The notes beneath the pieces are model-generated. The model was given only the letters and a program-made list of their open reading frames with translations, was not told where the DNA came from and ran no database searches. This document shows, in pieces, positions 22,739 to 32,148 of a stretch of 64,000 nucleotides of DNA (position 1 is the stretch's first letter; each line of letters opens with the position of its first letter). The translations under genes and the position numbers were made by a program. Origin of the DNA: Pseudomonas iridis (GTDB lineage Bacteria; Pseudomonadota; Gammaproteobacteria; Pseudomonadales; Pseudomonadaceae); assembly GCF_017980685.1 (NCBI RefSeq), contig NZ_JACXXO010000006.1, positions 124,001 to 188,000 on the forward strand, given 5' to 3'.

Positions 22739-24903
22739 CTGTTCTCGTTAATGACGTTTTCGAGCCTGTAACCGATCTGTCGGTCATTGCTACGATAGCC
22801 AGGCTCCTTTACCAGGATGAAACGCATGACTTAGCAGTTTTGATGGATCTAGCTGACCCACCCCGGCAGCCGTACGCGGTTGGTCTGGATGAGCTGCGTC
22901 GCTCGATAGCGTCTGGTCACACCAAACCAGCAGCCATCACCACGCCCGAGTTTATGCTTGTGCTTGAGGAACAGTTGGATGAGAGAGCCAAGCAAGGCCG
23001 GGACGAAAAGTGGGCCGTCATCGCCCCTCTATTAGATCCTGAATACCCGGGACAAATATTTGTACGAGGTGAGTTAGGCCGGCTTGTTAGCAGACGGGCG
23101 TCAGAGCTCGGAATCCAGCGGAAAACGATCTATCGGCTTCTTTACCGATATTGGTTTTATGGTCAAGTTCGCAACTCATTGCTTAATAATTATACGGCGG
23201 TAGGTGTTGCCGATAGAAAATATGATCCGAGCAGGCCACCAGGGCGAAAGCCTAAATTTCAAGGCGTTCTTACTTCGCCTTCCAAGATGCTCAGTGCAGT
23301 TGATAAACGATGCATCCGTGTTGGATATGCTCTTTATGTAAGAGATAAGAAATCATCTATTTCGAGCGCATATGACGAAATGTTGAGACGATTCTACTCT
23401 GTTCGAGACATCTCTAAAAACAGTGAAGAAGAGCTTCGTTTGTTGCCTGGTTCAGAACTCCCCAGCTTGAGGCAGTTCCAATATTGGGGACAGATTTTTT
23501 TCGACGAGATTGAAACCGAGCGTGGCCGTAAAGGGTTGAGGAGGTGGTTAAAGGATTGCCGTCCGCTTTCAGGTACCGTTCGAGATTGGCTGCGTGGACC
23601 CTGTCATCAGTTCGAAATCGACGCAACGATTGCCGATATTTATTTGGTCAACAGCTACTCTAGACGGATGCTCATTGGTCGGCCCGTTGTTTATATCGTA
23701 GTGGATAGTTTCTCCGGAATAATTGCTGGTCTCTATGTAGGATTGGAGGGCCCTAGTTGGAATGGGGCGAGACAAGCGCTGTTCAACGCGTTTACCTCCA
23801 AAGTCGAGTTCTGCGCTCAGAACGGCGTTGACATCAATGCAGATGATTGGAATTGTCACCACCTGCCCCACCAGATTTACGCCGACCGGGGAGAGATGCT
23901 GTCACTCGCAGCAGAGGGGTTATCCTCAGGGTTGGGAATTGAGATGGGCACTGCCCCACCTTATCGGCCTGATTGGAAGCCTATGGTAGAAAGTCGGTTT
24001 GGCATTTTGAATGATTTGACGGGTATCAGGTGGCTACCTGGCGGGGTAGCTGCGCGGGACAAAGAGCGCGGCGAGCGAGATTACCGGCTCGATGCCACGC
24101 TGAACCTCAAAGAGTTCACCCAAATCCTCATCAATTGCGTGCTCCACTATAACCGTCACCATCGACAGCCTGACCGACTGACTCAAGCGATGATGAATGA
24201 CGGCGTAGAACCTACGCCTAACGGTATATGGAATTGGGCCTGCGACAACGACCTGATCGAATCCAACAAACGTCCCGACGAGCTGGTTTATCTCCACCTT
24301 TTACCGCGTGAGCGCGCGACCGTTCAAAAGGGCGGAGTGATGTTTCGCGGCATGCACTACGTGTGTGATATGGCCATAGAGAAAGATTGGTTTGCCAAGG
24401 CTCGCAAAGGGGGCGTTTGGTCAATAGAGTGTTGGTTCGATCCGAACTCTGCGGCACACATTTGGATTCAAGGAGAGGCCAAGCAGTTTATCCGTTGTGA
24501 TCTTCGACGATCGGATGCCGGTTACGCGAATTATCGCTCGGACGAGATTTTTGATCTGCTCGAAGCCTATCGCCAAAAACCGCCTACTCGCCGTCGAGCT
24601 GAGCTGGAAAGCCGTGTGCAGCTTAGCGATCAGGTCCACCAGATCATCAGTCACGCGCTCGCAGAACGAAAACAGGAACCTGCTCCGCCTACTAAGGCAG
24701 AGGCCACTGGAAACATCCGCGAGAACCGCGCAGAAGAACGTCTCCGCGAGCGTGAAAATGCGGTTGTTCCTGAAGGCGTCAGGGTGGAGCCAGCTTCACT
24801 TCAATCTGAAACGACACAGAAAGCGCATGATTCATATGCCGGTGAGCGCACCGCTCAGGTTATCGATTTGCTCAAAAGAATTCGGCCAGGACAGGCAAAA
24901 TGA
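22735..24903 (+). CDS. tnsB: Tn7-like DDE transposase TnsB
   Basis: TnsB binds the end repeats, cuts the 3' strands and joins them to target. The 722-residue protein has N-terminal DNA-binding domains and a retroviral-integrase-like core with catalytic D296 (FEIDATIADI), D384 (YADRGE) and E419 (MVESRFG). The D-E spacing is 35, as in Tn7 TnsB. A C-terminal beta-barrel region and a charged tail (about 620-722) that should contact TnsC follow. ATGA overlaps join it to tnsA and tnsC. Confidence 0.95.
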   Translation: MTVLVNDVFEPVTDLSVIATIARLLYQDETHDLAVLMDLADPPRQPYAVGLDELRRSIASGHTKPAAITTPEFMLVLEEQLDERAKQGRDEKWAVIAPLLDPEYPGQIFVRGELGRLVSRRASELGIQRKTIYRLLYRYWFYGQVRNSLLNNYTAVGVADRKYDPSRPPGRKPKFQGVLTSPSKMLSAVDKRCIRVGYALYVRDKKSSISSAYDEMLRRFYSVRDISKNSEEELRLLPGSELPSLRQFQYWGQIFFDEIETERGRKGLRRWLKDCRPLSGTVRDWLRGPCHQFEIDATIADIYLVNSYSRRMLIGRPVVYIVVDSFSGIIAGLYVGLEGPSWNGARQALFNAFTSKVEFCAQNGVDINADDWNCHHLPHQIYADRGEMLSLAAEGLSSGLGIEMGTAPPYRPDWKPMVESRFGILNDLTGIRWLPGGVAARDKERGERDYRLDATLNLKEFTQILINCVLHYNRHHRQPDRLTQAMMNDGVEPTPNGIWNWACDNDLIESNKRPDELVYLHLLPRERATVQKGGVMFRGMHYVCDMAIEKDWFAKARKGGVWSIECWFDPNSAAHIWIQGEAKQFIRCDLRRSDAGYANYRSDEIFDLLEAYRQKPPTRRRAELESRVQLSDQVHQIISHALAERKQEPAPPTKAEATGNIRENRAEERLRERENAVVPEGVRVEPASLQSETTQKAHDSYAGERTAQVIDLLKRIRPGQAK

Positions 24904-26360
24904 AAGGTGCACAGACGTTTGCCAATTACGTCAGACAGGACATTAGTGAGTATGCGGGTAACCCGCTTATCGAAGCTTTGCCTCCGATATTGTCGGAGGC
25001 GGCGGCTGTTGAACTGATTTCGAACTTTCCTCAGCCGGTGGATCCGAAAGAGCTGACGCTCGAAGGAGCCACTCGAATTCACTGTATCGACAGGCTGAGA
25101 ACCGTCGTACAGCCGTTCTTGCTACATCTGGAACTGGAGGCCCTGTTCTCACTGCTCATCCGTCGAGGGTATGTCGGGCGTAACCCGATGTCGCCCGCTA
25201 CCGTCCGGCATTTGCATTCTTTATCGGGAGCTCAGCGTTACCACGATGCGTTCAAGTCCACTGCAGAAACGTTTACGGTCGTCGGCCTGAGCGGCATTGG
25301 CAAGTCAACGGCACTCCACGCCATCTTGAGCCTTTATCCACAGACAATCCGTCATGAGCGCTATGAGGGAAAGCAGTTTGTTCATACCCAAATCACATGG
25401 CTGAAGCTTGACTGCCCTCGGGATGGATCGCTGGCTGGATTTTGCCAGCAGTTTTTTTATGCGGTTGGAGACGCTCTAGGAGACAAGGACTACCACAAGC
25501 GCTACCGGCATCGAAACATCAATGATGCGCTGCAACAGATGGAGCAGGTGGCCAGCACGTTTTTCATCGGCGCCTTGTTGATCGACGAGCTGCAAAACCT
25601 CCACCTGGCGAAAACCGGTGGTAAGGAGAGCATGCTGAATTTTTTCCTGCACTTGGTAAACAACATCGGTATCCCGGTGGTTTTCAGTGGCACGAACTCG
25701 ACGATTAGCCTGTTCTCAGAAGCCATGCGGACTGCCCGCCGAGTTTGTGGTGCTGGTACGCTCGAATTCAAACGATTCGAAAAGGATGATGAGGAGTGGC
25801 GGTTGTTGGTCGAAAATCTCTGGAGCTATCAGTGGTGCAAACAGACGGCTGAGCTGACCGACGAGATTTTTGACACGCTGTATGAGCACACTCAAGGCGT
25901 CACGGATTTCCTGGTCAAGCTGCTGGTATTGAGTCAGCGTTATGCGGTCCAGAGTGGCTCGGAGTGTTTGACTGCCGAGATCCTGGTGAAGGTAAGCAAC
26001 TCAAAAATGCAGATTCTAAAGCCAGCCCTTTCAGCTCTGCGTAGCCGTGATCCGAAGCGGATGCGACAGTTTGACGATTTGCTGCCGATTGAGGATCAGC
26101 TGAGCGAAATGATGGTTTTCGATGGATTGGCACGAGAGGATCGCCTCACCTTGCTTCGAAGCGTTGTATCCCGTGAGAAGCCGGTAGACCCATCTCCGAC
26201 CATTTTTGCGAAAGATCACCCATCGCCGATTGCTACTGCTGTGGAAAACTCAGAGGCTAAAGCGCTTAGCGAACATGACGCTCCCCTCGACGCTCTGCGC
26301 GCTGCGGGCTGGCTCAACGAGGACCTGTTTGAGTTCTCACCGATGTATCACAAAGCGTGA
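24900..26360 (+). CDS. tnsC: Tn7-like AAA+ regulator TnsC
   Basis: TnsC is the ATP-dependent adaptor that polymerises on target DNA marked by TnsD/TniQ and activates TnsAB. The 486-residue protein has Walker A GLSGIGKST at residues 129-137, Walker B ALLIDELQNL near 230 and a sensor-like VVFSGTNS. The length is somewhat below the roughly 555 residues of E. coli Tn7 TnsC; the difference is probably at the termini. The start overlaps tnsB and the end meets tnsD. Confidence 0.93.
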   Translation: MKGAQTFANYVRQDISEYAGNPLIEALPPILSEAAAVELISNFPQPVDPKELTLEGATRIHCIDRLRTVVQPFLLHLELEALFSLLIRRGYVGRNPMSPATVRHLHSLSGAQRYHDAFKSTAETFTVVGLSGIGKSTALHAILSLYPQTIRHERYEGKQFVHTQITWLKLDCPRDGSLAGFCQQFFYAVGDALGDKDYHKRYRHRNINDALQQMEQVASTFFIGALLIDELQNLHLAKTGGKESMLNFFLHLVNNIGIPVVFSGTNSTISLFSEAMRTARRVCGAGTLEFKRFEKDDEEWRLLVENLWSYQWCKQTAELTDEIFDTLYEHTQGVTDFLVKLLVLSQRYAVQSGSECLTAEILVKVSNSKMQILKPALSALRSRDPKRMRQFDDLLPIEDQLSEMMVFDGLAREDRLTLLRSVVSREKPVDPSPTIFAKDHPSPIATAVENSEAKALSEHDAPLDALRAAGWLNEDLFEFSPMYHKA

Positions 26361-26377
26361 GTCGGAGGGGGGGTGAA

Positions 26378-28045
26378 GTGCAACTTAAACTCCATTTCTT
26401 CCCCGCCGCGTTTCCCGACGAGACGCTGCACAGCGTGATTTCTCGTTATGCCCGTCTTTGCGGTGTTCGTAATTGCCAAGCAGCATTTGCCGGACTGAAA
26501 TCGGCGGCAGCTTTTTCGCAAAATGTGGCATTCCCGAGTCATTTAGGGGATTTTGTCGATGCGCTACCCAGCGGTACTGAGCTATCGGTAGCCGAGGTCC
26601 TCATGCGCCACACATTATTACCCTACTATGCGCCGTTTTTGAGGATGAGCCAGGTCGAACACGCTCGGACGCTGATGACCGCTGATGGGAAAGGCTTGAT
26701 GTTGAAGCTGGGCGTCAACGCGAGCCGTATTGGATTCGCCTCCCGAGTGCGGTTATGCCCAGAATGTATCGCACAAGATCAGGCTCAACGGGGAGTCGCT
26801 TACTGGCACAGGGTCCACATGCTTCCAGGCGTGCTGGTATGTCCGCATCACGGTACGTCACTCAGGATCCTTGATCCTCGCTGGTCCAGCCGCAGCTCTC
26901 GACAACTCAATCTGCCCAATGATGAGAATGTGCAAGCACACACAGTACTTCTCGACACCCCGTTGCGGTGCATGCCACCGCTTCACGAAATAGCGTTGCG
27001 CTCACTTCAGGTCCTCGAGTCTGACGTCACTGCTTTGTCGGCGGAGGCGGTGCGCTTCACGCTTTTACACAGGGCAACGCAGCTCAACCTTGCTTCTGAT
27101 AACCATCGCTTGCACCTGCACATGCTGGCGCAGCACATGGCCGATTTTTTTGCTGCACTCCCGCGAGAATGGGAGTTTTCTATACTCGGAGATGTTCGTG
27201 CAGGTACACCCGCCTCATGGGTCACGAAGCTGCTTCGTACGCCTATAACCTCTCACCATCCGCTCAAATACATTTTATTGGCCGGTGCTCTGGGCGTTGA
27301 AATGGTGAGCTTGCTTCATGGTCAATGCCCAGTGAAAGAGGCGGTGGCATGTGATCCGAAAGCTCACATTCGGCTTCACGCGCGCCTTTCTCCGGTGATG
27401 CCTGGTGAAGGCCTGGACTGTTCGTCAGCCGCTGTGTGGCAACATGCTCTTGAAGGAGCTGATGCCAAAAAGATCGCTGCCGTTCTAGGCGTTTCATCAG
27501 CGTATGTCTATCGTCACATCAGAAATGTACCCGGCGGGCAAGATGCTTGGAGGGAGGCACGATTTCACACTGAGCTATGCGCAAGACGCGCGGCTTTCGA
27601 GGCTGATTATCGATTTTACAAAGCACATGCATGCAGGGGGTATGCGTGGCTGTATCGCCACGATAAGCAGTGGCTTTCGGAGTCAACTGCAAACCCAAGC
27701 CCCCATCGTACGCCTCGTCTAAATAGCACCGAAATGTTCGCTGCCCTCGATGCGAGACTGGCCGGCGAAGTCCGTCAGTGTGCCGACGCGCTTTATGCTC
27801 TTGCGGGTAAGCCTGTCCGCATTTCGCGTACCAGGATAGGTCGGGAGCTTCATGTTCTTTCTCGCTTCGAAAAGCAGCTTTGCAAGCTTCCTCTGTGTGC
27901 AGCAATGCTCGAAAAAGTATGTGAACCAATCGAAGGCTTTCACGATAGGCGTCTGCGATGGGCTAGACGCCAATTGCTCTCAGAGGGCAAGGCTGTATCA
28001 CGTTCTTCGCTCTACAGGGTCGCGAGCATTCGACCCATGCTGTAA
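26378..28045 (+). CDS. tnsD: Target-selection protein TnsD (TniQ family)
   Basis: TnsD reads the 3' end of glmS and directs insertion to attTn7. The protein starts VQLKLHFFPAAFPDETLHSV, the typical TniQ N-terminus. It has a zinc-binding module with CPEC (about residue 128) and CPHH, and a helix-turn-helix-like part near residue 370 (KIAAVLGVSSAYVYRHIRN). It is 555 residues long, slightly more than Tn7 TnsD. I choose GTG 26378 after GGAGGGG; an in-frame GTG at 26357 overlaps the tnsC stop and adds seven residues. Position in the operon and the glmS insertion make it the attTn7 targeting factor. Confidence 0.9.
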   Translation: MQLKLHFFPAAFPDETLHSVISRYARLCGVRNCQAAFAGLKSAAAFSQNVAFPSHLGDFVDALPSGTELSVAEVLMRHTLLPYYAPFLRMSQVEHARTLMTADGKGLMLKLGVNASRIGFASRVRLCPECIAQDQAQRGVAYWHRVHMLPGVLVCPHHGTSLRILDPRWSSRSSRQLNLPNDENVQAHTVLLDTPLRCMPPLHEIALRSLQVLESDVTALSAEAVRFTLLHRATQLNLASDNHRLHLHMLAQHMADFFAALPREWEFSILGDVRAGTPASWVTKLLRTPITSHHPLKYILLAGALGVEMVSLLHGQCPVKEAVACDPKAHIRLHARLSPVMPGEGLDCSSAAVWQHALEGADAKKIAAVLGVSSAYVYRHIRNVPGGQDAWREARFHTELCARRAAFEADYRFYKAHACRGYAWLYRHDKQWLSESTANPSPHRTPRLNSTEMFAALDARLAGEVRQCADALYALAGKPVRISRTRIGRELHVLSRFEKQLCKLPLCAAMLEKVCEPIEGFHDRRLRWARRQLLSEGKAVSRSSLYRVASIRPML

Positions 28046-28420
28046 TCCAGCTGGGCATTCCCCCTCCATCTAAAAAGTTCTAAATCAATTCACCATAAAC
28101 CCATTATTTTTCTGTTAATGAAAAAATTCCCCTCCAGAATAGGTCCGGCATACGCTGGATCATCACGATCAGCATGTAAACGTACTAACCCGCGATCAAC
28201 GGAAATAGTTTTGCAACCGGCATGGGCTGACCTACGCGGGTTTATCGATACGTGTTTTGTATTCGAGGAATACGGGCGCGGCAGGATTTAGATGAATTCA
28301 CTACGATTCAAAGTTGAGCGGCTTGTCATTTCAAATCCAGACCGGATGCAGAATTTTAGGGGTTGCATATATACTGCCCCCGGATGCACATTCTTTTCGA
28401 GCCCTACCTTTAATCGGTAA
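28046..28420. other. Gap between tnsD and the second tniQ gene
   Basis: This 375-bp gap is AT-rich at its start. It contains one open frame of 57 codons (28118-28291, listed separately). No promoter or terminator stands out, except a possible weak TATACT at about 28370 before the second tniQ. Confidence 0.5.
28118..28291 (+). CDS. Small open frame of unknown nature
   Basis: ATG 28118 opens 57 codons ending at TAG 28289. The second half (AWADLRGFIDTCFVFEEYGR) has a balanced, protein-like composition, while the first half is Ser/Arg-rich and unconvincing. There is no Shine-Dalgarno sequence. It could be a remnant of the 3' end of a lost gene between the two tniQ genes, or chance. Confidence 0.2.
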   Translation: MKKFPSRIGPAYAGSSRSACKRTNPRSTEIVLQPAWADLRGFIDTCFVFEEYGRGRI

Positions 28421-30055
28421 ATGATGTCTGATCTATTATTTTTCCCCGTTTCGATGCCGGATGAAATGCTTTACTCTCGTGTCACCCGATATCACTATCT
28501 GTCAGGTAACAGAACCGCGACGGAAACCTATCGCGATTTGTTCGCATCGAAACCCTTTTGCATCGGTGGCATCGTACCCAAGCAGATCGAGAGGCTCGCG
28601 CACAGGCTGCCGGGGCAATCGGAGAGCAATCTCGCAGAGTTGATCAGAAGCAATACTACTTTTCCTGCTTACCGACCGTTTCTTGGGGTTAAGCAGGGGC
28701 CAGAGAACGACGTAGGGCCACTGGGTTATGACGGGGTGGTACGGGTGCCCCGCAGAGAAGAGTCCACCCATGGCAAGGCTAAGCTTTGTCCTACCTGCGT
28801 TCAGGAAGATTTGATTGAGCGGGGTTCTGCCTACTGGCATCGATCTCACCAGATACCCGGTGTTGCCGTCTGTTGGCGTCATGGCGACGCATTGATCCAT
28901 GCCTGCCCCGAGTGCTCTCGCCCGTTCTACCGTAAATTGAAGCTGCTTCCCAATCTGACTGAGCCATGCGCATGCGGCTGGAGCCCGTTAAACAGCGCAG
29001 CAATACACAAGGGGTCAAAGATGGAACAGAAAGTCGCTCTGTTCGCACACGATATCCTGCAACGCAATATCCCTCCGATAGGCAGTACGGTATTAAGTTC
29101 GTGCTACGTCCGCCAATGCAAGAAACGCGGATTCATTTTCGGAAAAAATGCGGGTATCGCAAAACTATTCGACAGCATCCAAAGCGCTTACGGCGATGAG
29201 CTTTTGGCGCAGATTGATCCAGCCTACAACACCGGAAAGCATGAGCAATGGATCCGGCTCAAATCAGATAAAGGTCAGCTAAATATGCCGCTCGCGCGGC
29301 ATTTGATCATTGCTCTTCATTTGTTTTCCAGTGCAGATGGCTTTGAAGAGGCTCTGAAGAATGAGTCTATTCTGCTGAGTGCCGCTGTTTCTCCGCGAGC
29401 GCCCAAAGTCGAAGAATCGCGTCTTAGTCAAAAAACTAGATATCGCCAAAAAATCGAGTTGCTTTTAGCGCTACGTACCGATGCCAATATCGAGTACCTC
29501 TGGAAGAAGGCGTACAAACCTACGCAATGGATTCTAGAAAATGATAACGCATGGTTAATGGCAAAACTCCATGCCCCTAAAAAAGCTACAGTTAAGGTCG
29601 AAAAGTCCGTCGACTCAAGAGACGACGCCTATGCAGCCCTTATCGAAGCGGGCGTAGATGAGCTGTATAAAGTTACGAAAGATCCGAAGAGAGTGAACAT
29701 TCGGAATTTGCAATCGCTGCTCCCAGGTTCGTTACCTCATGAGCTGGATCTACGCAAGCAGAGGTTCCCTCTTACTTATCAACAGATCAAGATTCATCAG
29801 GAGTCAGTATGGCATTTTCGTCTAAGAACTTTGGTGTGGACTGTCTCTGAACTCATCAGGATGAAGCTCCCCGTGAATTACTCGACGGTAAGATTGACCT
29901 CAGCGGTATCAAGCAAGGTTTTCCTGGTTTTTTGCAGTTTCTTCGAGTGGGATCTGGAAAGCCTGGCAAGAACCGGGGTCGACGCGGAGGCCCTGCTCAG
30001 GTCTACCGGCGTATCGAGGAATTGGGAGGGACCACCGGTTCAAATAAGCTTTTGA
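28421..30055 (+). CDS. tniQ: Second TniQ/TnsD-like target-selection protein
   Basis: The 544-residue protein opens with LLFFPVSMPDEMLYSRVTRY, the TniQ N-terminal signature. It contains a zinc-binding module with CPTC, CWRH and CPECSRP (about residues 125-175) before a long, mostly helical C-terminal part. It is clearly diverged from the TnsD at 26.4-28.0 kb and stands outside the overlapping tns operon. It could direct insertion to a second site, as TnsE does for conjugal plasmids in Tn7. Its target is unknown. ATG codons at 28421 and 28424 are both possible starts. Confidence 0.85.
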   Translation: MMSDLLFFPVSMPDEMLYSRVTRYHYLSGNRTATETYRDLFASKPFCIGGIVPKQIERLAHRLPGQSESNLAELIRSNTTFPAYRPFLGVKQGPENDVGPLGYDGVVRVPRREESTHGKAKLCPTCVQEDLIERGSAYWHRSHQIPGVAVCWRHGDALIHACPECSRPFYRKLKLLPNLTEPCACGWSPLNSAAIHKGSKMEQKVALFAHDILQRNIPPIGSTVLSSCYVRQCKKRGFIFGKNAGIAKLFDSIQSAYGDELLAQIDPAYNTGKHEQWIRLKSDKGQLNMPLARHLIIALHLFSSADGFEEALKNESILLSAAVSPRAPKVEESRLSQKTRYRQKIELLLALRTDANIEYLWKKAYKPTQWILENDNAWLMAKLHAPKKATVKVEKSVDSRDDAYAALIEAGVDELYKVTKDPKRVNIRNLQSLLPGSLPHELDLRKQRFPLTYQQIKIHQESVWHFRLRTLVWTVSELIRMKLPVNYSTVRLTSAVSSKVFLVFCSFFEWDLESLARTGVDAEALLRSTGVSRNWEGPPVQISF

Positions 30056-30233
30056 GGGCATCTTTGTTCCGTCAGCGTCTGCCAACCTTTGGTGTTAACA
30101 AAAATCCCATCTGGCTTGAAAGCGTAAATGCGGGGTAGCGTCCACCTTTCACATTAGTAACCTTCGCGGCAGCTTTCTGAAAGCTTTCACTTGTTACTCT
30201 TTAACTCAGTAAATTGAGCTTTAGGAGAAAATC

Positions 30234-30575
30234 ATGAAAGCAATGACAGCAGTGAAAGCGTTTTGCGCCGCTTCGATTTTGACCTTATCTTCATTAGCCA
30301 TGGCTGAAGGTGGCGGTGACCGCGTGTATGGTCGAATGATGCAAGAGAACCAACAAGCAATGGAGCAATATGCCTCAAGGAACGGCAAGACTCCTCCTGA
30401 AGTTGTTCATTATGAATATGGTATGAACCTCGATATCCACAAGGTCGTCAGTGTCACGCAAGCCAATAAAACCTGTGGGGTTGCCCCTTCGCGCATGACC
30501 TATGAAGACTCTACGGGCAAGCTTAACACCGTGGAATATAAGGTCATGGCCGACAACTGCCCCCATGGAAGCTAG
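30234..30575 (+). CDS. Secreted DUF2790 protein with PtrA-like N-terminus
   Basis: The 113-residue protein has a signal peptide ending SSLAMA, then EGGGDRVYGRMMQENQ, and a DUF2790 domain (HYEYGMNLDIHKVVSVTQ, CGVAPSRMTYEDSTGKLNTV) with two cysteines that could pair. DUF2790 proteins are small exported Pseudomonas proteins, often near metal genes; their function is not settled. GGAG precedes ATG 30234. A terminator lies at 30788-30811. Confidence 0.88.
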   Translation: MKAMTAVKAFCAASILTLSSLAMAEGGGDRVYGRMMQENQQAMEQYASRNGKTPPEVVHYEYGMNLDIHKVVSVTQANKTCGVAPSRMTYEDSTGKLNTVEYKVMADNCPHGS

Positions 30576-30787
30576 ACAATGAAATTATTTAAGAACTGCA
30601 TAATTCTCCTTTGTCCGAAACTAGCTTACTGCTCGCTGACGTAGAAGTAATTTTCAGGAAAGCCTGAAGTTATCCATTTTATGAAATCATTCCGTCAGTC
30701 GAAGGGTTTCTAACGTGCAGTAAACAATTGCTCGACCACCTGATACATCCCGCCTCCTTGTTTTTCCTTTGGTTTGGGAGGTGGTTT

Positions 30788-30811
30788 AGGCGCCCTAGTG
30801 GCGCCTTTTTT
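30788..30811 (+). terminator. Terminator on the plus strand
   Basis: AGGCGCC, loop CTAGT and GGCGCCT are followed by a T-run. It would end the transcript of the DUF2790 gene at 30.2 kb, opposite the DUF411 gene. The 303 bp between these genes show nothing else I can support. Confidence 0.7.
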
Positions 30812-30878
30812 ACGTTCGAAATGAGCTATGTCCTCTGCACGGCCATGACCTTCACCATGCAGGAGTGAGATTAGAAGA

Positions 30879-31346
30879 TCAGTTTTCGGGGTATTCAGCA
30901 ACGACGTGGTCTGTGCCTGCCTTTGACAAGCCGATTACGTTATACGCGTCATGTTTCCCGTCCACTTCCATTCCTGGGGAGCCGGCCGGCATGCCTGGAA
31001 CGGCAATCCCGAGCAGGTCATCACGTTTGCTCATCGCAATGATTTGCTCGGCGGGCACGTGACCTTCAACAAACTTTCCGTTGATGGTTGCTGTGTGACA
31101 GGACGAGAGCTCAGGAGAAATCCCGAGACCGCGCTTGATCGCGCTCATGTTGGTTTCCACGTGATCAACGACGGTAAAGCCGCTGGCTTCAAGGTGCTGG
31201 ACCCATTTCTTGCAGCATCCGCAATTAGCGTCGCGATGTACATCGATCGTCAATGGCTCTGCTGCGTGACTGGCTGAACTGATGAACAGAGCCACGAGAG
31301 CAGCGAGACGAAGTGCCCGTCTGCGACGAAGAGAATTATTTCGCAT
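30879..31346 (-). CDS. Periplasmic DUF411 copper-resistance protein (CopG-like)
   Basis: The 155-residue protein has a signal peptide (RLAALVALFISSASHA) and a DUF411 domain with the DANCGCCKKW cysteine motif and a second site (CHTATINGKFVEGHVP). DUF411 proteins of this type, called CopG in P. aeruginosa, bind clustered copper. The start is ATG 31346, just inside the end of the upstream cytochrome frame (11-bp overlap), so it is the last gene of the copA-copB transcript. Confidence 0.88.
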   Translation of the reverse strand: MRNNSLRRRRALRLAALVALFISSASHAAEPLTIDVHRDANCGCCKKWVQHLEASGFTVVDHVETNMSAIKRGLGISPELSSCHTATINGKFVEGHVPAEQIIAMSKRDDLLGIAVPGMPAGSPGMEVDGKHDAYNVIGLSKAGTDHVVAEYPEN

Positions 31347-32139
31347 GGGTATGTTCCTTCCCATCAGTATGTGTATGTGATTTGGGCTGTACGGTTGGAG
31401 TCGGGGCCGCGTCATCTGAAGCTTCCCTACCCTTATGATCGGCGTGGTCCGCAGGCTCCTTTGCAGACGGCGCTGCGGAGGGGCCATGGGCATGTGCCGT
31501 GTTTTTCTCGTCATCATTAGCGCGGACTTCCGCCCTTTGGTTGGCAGCACCTGCGCCACTTTGCCCCTGGGTCGTTCCATGTTGACCCTCATGGTTGTGC
31601 ATCACGCTTTCGCCACCACCGTGTTGATGGCCACCGCTACTCGTGATCAGGGCTTTGTATTGCTCTGTATCAAGTGACGGAAGCTGCTGGAGAAATGCGA
31701 CCATCCCCTATATGTACGGATCGGCCATGCTTTTGCCCCACGCGGGCATGCCGGTGGATTTGATGCCGTGCTTGATGATCCAAAAAGCTGCGGCTGGGTG
31801 CCCATCGACGCCCAGTTTTGAAAGGTTCGGAGGTGCGGGGTAAAGGCTGTTACTCAGTTCGGTGCCTGTAAGGCCCGGAGCCAAATGGCAACCGACACAC
31901 ATCGAGTTGTAGTTGCCAGCACCTTCACGGATGAGGGCTTCTTGGCTCAGGTCGGGGACCTGAATGTCGCGCGAGCGCACTTCGATCGAGCGATCCCGAG
32001 CAATAGAAAGTAGCGCGTAGACAGGGGCAGAGTGGGGATCATCCGCCCCGACATTGATCACGCCGAAATATACCACGCCGGCAGCCGCTGCTACGGTGGC
32101 CAGACCAGCAGCTATCAGTGCCTTCAGTGTAATCTTCAT
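31336..32139 (-). pseudogene. Cytochrome c with His-rich tail, split by an in-frame amber codon
   Basis: Codons 1-143 encode a signal anchor, a CVGCH haem motif (residues 81-85) and the axial-Met loop STGMPAWG. TAG at 31708-31710 then interrupts exactly where such cytochromes read DPYIWGMVAFLQQLP. The frame stays open past it for 123 more codons to 31336, including the expected MVAFLQQLP helix and a His-rich tail (HTHTDGKEHTHAK). One base (TGG to TAG) explains the break. The upstream part may still make a 143-residue haem protein lacking its last helix and tail. Confidence 0.82.
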
Positions 32140-32148
32140 GCCCGGTTC

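Noticed and set aside
30710..30901. Minus-strand frame of 63 codons after the DUF411 gene
   Set aside because: It starts at TTG without a ribosome-binding site, overlaps the DUF411 gene end and runs through the terminator hairpin at 30.8 kb.
31157..31172. TTTCCACGTGATCAA in the DUF411 gene as a parS-like site
   Set aside because: Only the left half fits, and it lies within transposon cargo; chance match.
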